A stretch of DNA of 7,592 nucleotides from Rhizobium sp. (GTDB taxonomy: Bacteria; Pseudomonadota; Alphaproteobacteria; Rhizobiales; Rhizobiaceae): NCBI GenBank assembly GCA_003501385.1, contig DNPN01000195.1, forward strand, positions 29,805-37,396, in the 5' to 3' direction. Below the pieces are notes generated by a model. It was not told where the DNA came from and did no database searches. It saw only the letters and a program-made list of their open reading frames with translations. A program made the position numbers and the translations under genes. Below are positions 6,076 to 7,592 of this stretch, in pieces (the first letter of the stretch is position 1; each line of letters opens with the position of its first letter).

Positions 6076-7158
6076 TCATTCCGCTGCCATGGCGGCGGGA
6101 TTGCGTGATAACATCAGCGGCTGAACATATTGGCCAAACGTGTCCAACCCCTCCAGAAAATCATCAAAGGTCAGCATGATGCCTTTGGTGCCGGGCACGC
6201 TGGCGACCTCATCCAACAGTTTCGCCACCGTGGCGTAGGAGCCTACAAGGGTGCCCATGTTGAAGTTCACGGCACCTTCCGGCAGATTGATGTGGGCGGC
6301 GGTGGAAGACTTGTCGGCTGTCGCATCCTTGCCGCCCTGATCAGCCATCCAGGCCAGAGCGTCAACATCGGCACCGGCGCGATATTTTTCCCATTTTTCC
6401 TTGGCCAACGCGTCCGTCTCTTCGGCAATCACCATGAACAGCACGTAGGCACCAACATCACGACCCGTTTTTGCCGAGGCTTGCAGTAATTTCTCATTGC
6501 CCTTGGCATAGGCGGTTGGGGTGTTGATGCCCGTTCCCATTACAAAATTATAATCTGCATATTCTGCCGCAAATTCCATGCCGCGTGGACTTTGGCCTGC
6601 CGCAACAATTTCAATTTTGTTCGCCGGCATCGGCTTCATTTTGCAGTCTTTCATGGTGAAGTGCTTGCCGTCGAGTGTACACTCACCGGTGCTCCACAGA
6701 TCCTGCATGATCTTGACGTATTCCGACGAATAATCATAGCGATAGCCGAAATAGTCGTCTCCGGGCCAAATCCCCATCTGGTCATATTCTGCCATTTGCC
6801 AACCAGAAACAATGTTCACACCAAAGCGTCCGGGGGCAACAGAATCGATTGTGGTCGCCATGCGGGCAACAATGGCGGGCGGCAAGGTGAGAACGGCTGT
6901 GGAGGCAAACAGCTTTATCCGCTCCGTCACGGCAGCCAGAGACGCCATCAAGGTGAAGGATTCCAGATTGTAATCCCAGAACTCCGCTTTGCCGCCAAAT
7001 CCACGCAGTTTGATCATTGAGAGCGCAAACTCAAAACCGTATTTCTCGGCCTTCTGAACAACCTGTTTGTTCAGCTCAAAACTCGGCATGTACTGGGGGG
7101 ACGTGGTTGAAATCAACCAGCCATTGTTACCAATCGGAATGAATACGCCAATGTCCAT
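6076..7158 (-). CDS. rutA: RutA-type FMN-dependent pyrimidine monooxygenase
   Basis: This 360-residue luciferase-like flavin monooxygenase matches E. coli RutA, as I recall it, almost throughout. MDIGVFIPIGNNGWLIS, SMIKLRGFGGKAEFWD, LTLPPAIVARM and MGIWPGDDYF are shared nearly verbatim. FMN-contact residues are present: I49-K50, N115 in RFGVNIVSGW, E124, and R140-Y141. RutA uses reduced FMN and O2, through a flavin-N5 peroxide, to open uracil between N3 and C4. The reduced flavin must come from a separate reductase (RutF), which is not seen here. ATG 7158 is chosen because AAGGAG lies six bases upstream and the protein then aligns from residue 1; the frame stays open to 7254 but the added residues look unlike the family. 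It is the first gene of a four-gene operon that lacks rutB-rutG in their usual order. The substrate may be uracil or a related ring amide. Confidence 0.9.
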   Translation of the reverse strand: MDIGVFIPIGNNGWLISTTSPQYMPSFELNKQVVQKAEKYGFEFALSMIKLRGFGGKAEFWDYNLESFTLMASLAAVTERIKLFASTAVLTLPPAIVARMATTIDSVAPGRFGVNIVSGWQMAEYDQMGIWPGDDYFGYRYDYSSEYVKIMQDLWSTGECTLDGKHFTMKDCKMKPMPANKIEIVAAGQSPRGMEFAAEYADYNFVMGTGINTPTAYAKGNEKLLQASAKTGRDVGAYVLFMVIAEETDALAKEKWEKYRAGADVDALAWMADQGGKDATADKSSTAAHINLPEGAVNFNMGTLVGSYATVAKLLDEVASVPGTKGIMLTFDDFLEGLDTFGQYVQPLMLSRNPAAMAAE

Positions 7159-7164
7159 AATCGT

Positions 7165-7170
7165 CTCCTT
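7165..7170 (-). promoter_or_regulatory. Strong ribosome binding site of the RutA-type gene
   Basis: On the minus strand this reads AAGGAG, six bases before ATG 7158. It fixes the start at 7158 rather than the upstream in-frame ATG at 7254. Confidence 0.8.
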
Positions 7171-7203
7171 GAGAAGAGGTTCACGAGAGCTGAGGAACAA
7201 TAT

Positions 7204-7211
7204 GTACGTAC
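7204..7211. promoter_or_regulatory. GTACGTAC palindrome, candidate GntR operator
   Basis: This perfect 8-base palindrome lies 46 bases upstream of the RutA-type start, in its leader. GntR-family operators generally have GT...AC half-sites, so a GTAC-type palindrome beside a GntR-family gene is a reasonable operator candidate. A weak sigma70-like pair lies just upstream of it on the minus strand: TGGACA (7233-7238) and AGTAGT (7210-7215), 17 bases apart. The -10 half is poor. The palindrome would overlap that -10, consistent with repression. Confidence 0.35.
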
Positions 7212-7245
7212 TACTGCAAATTTTTTTTCGACTGTCCAGCCAAAA

Positions 7246-7280
7246 ATGATGCAATATTCATCATGCACAAATGATGTGCA
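7246..7280. repeat. Cluster of alternating ATGATG/CATCAT inverted repeats
   Basis: ATGATG at 7246-7251, CATCAT at 7259-7264 and ATGATG at 7271-7276 form two adjoining inverted repeats with spacers of 7 and 6 bases. TGCAC at 7264-7268 and GTGCA at 7276-7280 form a further inverted repeat with a 7-base spacer. The cluster is 88-122 bases upstream of the RutA-type start and just upstream of the candidate promoter. That position would suit a regulator site, for the GntR-type protein or another. The repeats are visible; the function is inferred. Confidence 0.4.
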
Positions 7281-7348
7281 ATGTGGCAAAAACAGCATCG
7301 CATTTATCGACGAGCGCGGCCTAAAATCCGGGCGATGCAAATGGAATA

Positions 7349-7372
7349 GGCAGCGACAAGCCGCTCGCTGCC
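7349..7372 (-). repeat. GC-rich 8-bp hairpin in the leader
   Basis: GGCAGCGA at 7349-7356 pairs perfectly with TCGCTGCC at 7365-7372 around an 8-base loop. On the minus strand it is followed by TATTCCATTT, a T-rich but broken tail. It lies about 64 bases past the GntR-type stop and may be a back-up terminator or a leader structure. Confidence 0.4.
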
Positions 7373-7406
7373 GCAGCAGCCAACAGGCATCACCGGATCA
7401 ATTCGG

Positions 7407-7431
7407 AAAAATGGCGCAAGGAAAACGCGCC
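7407..7431 (-). terminator. Candidate intrinsic terminator of the GntR-type gene
   Basis: On the minus strand, GGCGC (7431-7427) pairs with GCGCC (7417-7413) across a 9-base loop and is followed by A and then five T residues. It begins four bases after the GntR-type stop codon. The stem is only five base pairs, so termination may be partial. If it works, the RutA operon needs its own promoter in 7159-7406. Confidence 0.5.
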
Positions 7432-7435
7432 TGAA

Positions 7436-7592
7436 TCAGCCTTCGGCGTGCAGCGTGGTGGTGTAGGTAAAGCGCGACGCAGGGAGAATTTGGAAAGCGT
7501 ATTCCAACAGCCTTCGGCCAGAGCCATAATAGCGACGGGTCACCACCAGCGCGAGTTCACCCACCTCGGTCTCCAGCTTTTGCGCAATCTCA
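7436..7592 (-). CDS. GntR-family regulator (HutC/UTRA type), C-terminal fragment cut by window edge
   Basis: The last 51 residues of this protein are visible, running from EIAQKLETEVGELALVVTRRYY to FQILPASRFTYTTTLHAEG and a TGA stop. The LVVTRRYYGSGRRLLEYAFQILPASRFTYT stretch matches the final strands of the UTRA ligand-binding domain of HutC-type GntR regulators. The N-terminal winged-helix domain lies beyond the window. The gene is upstream of and in the same direction as the RutA operon, separated by 277 bases with a terminator-like hairpin. It is the probable local regulator of that operon, with a substrate or intermediate as its likely effector; this is inferred from position. Confidence 0.78.
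   Translation of the reverse strand, partial: EIAQKLETEVGELALVVTRRYYGSGRRLLEYAFQILPASRFTYTTTLHAEG

Noticed and set aside
2553..7158. Calling the operon a standard uracil rut operon
   Set aside because: Only RutA is convincing. The cysteine hydrolase resembles N-carbamoylsarcosine amidohydrolases more than RutB, and rutC-rutG are not present.
7215..7243. Sigma54 promoter (TTGGC...TTGCA) upstream of the RutA-type gene
   Set aside because: The GG and GC elements are much farther apart than the fixed spacing required for sigma54 promoters.
7159..7254. Upstream in-frame ATG extending the RutA-type protein by 32 residues
   Set aside because: The extension does not resemble RutA, has no good ribosome binding site, and would cross the candidate promoter and operators. 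AAGGAG sits correctly before ATG 7158.
1..7592. tRNA, rRNA, CRISPR array, insertion sequence or transposase
   Set aside because: No cloverleaf-like segment, regularly spaced direct repeats, transposase motifs or terminal inverted repeats were seen on either strand.

Overview
This window looks like accessory metabolic DNA from a Gram-negative alphaproteobacterium, most likely a member of the Rhizobiales (Agrobacterium/Rhizobium type). That placement is inferred from the moderately GC-rich coding DNA, AGGA-type ribosome binding sites, and tightly packed catabolic operons each beside a one-component regulator. No species can be named from sequence reading alone. I saw no RNA gene, insertion sequence, CRISPR array or phage gene.

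Layout, left to right. (1) Positions 39-1918, minus strand: a two-gene operon encoding a tryptophan 2,3-dioxygenase-family haem protein and a kynureninase-like PLP enzyme. Their stop and start codons share one base. (2) Positions 1925-2056: a divergent control region with inverted repeats. (3) Positions 2057-2524, plus strand: an Lrp/AsnC-family regulator, placed as KynR is beside kyn genes in Pseudomonas. (4) Positions 2553-7158, minus strand: a compact four-gene operon transcribed in the order RutA-type flavin monooxygenase, amidase-signature hydrolase, second amidase-signature hydrolase, and a cysteine hydrolase of the isochorismatase/N-carbamoylsarcosine amidohydrolase family. (5) Positions 7159-7435: a 277-base leader with a terminator-like hairpin, a second hairpin and operator-like palindromes. 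(6) From 7436 to the right edge, minus strand: the C-terminal end of a GntR-family (HutC/UTRA) regulator.

Working together: RutA enzymes use a flavin peroxide to cleave a C-N amide bond oxidatively in a ring. The three downstream hydrolases all cleave amide, ureido or carbamoyl bonds. The operon therefore reads as a ring-opening step followed by stepwise hydrolysis of an N-containing compound. It is not the textbook uracil rut operon, because rutC-rutG are absent and the amidases are extra. The left operon reads as oxidative opening of an indole-like ring followed by PLP-dependent C-C cleavage, but no kynurenine formamidase is recognised. The dioxygenase also lacks the substrate-binding Arg and the Gly-Thr-Gly-Gly motif of true tryptophan dioxygenases. 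The most interesting possibility is that one or both operons handle an undescribed indole- or pyrimidine-like amide. Whether the two operons belong to one pathway is inference only.
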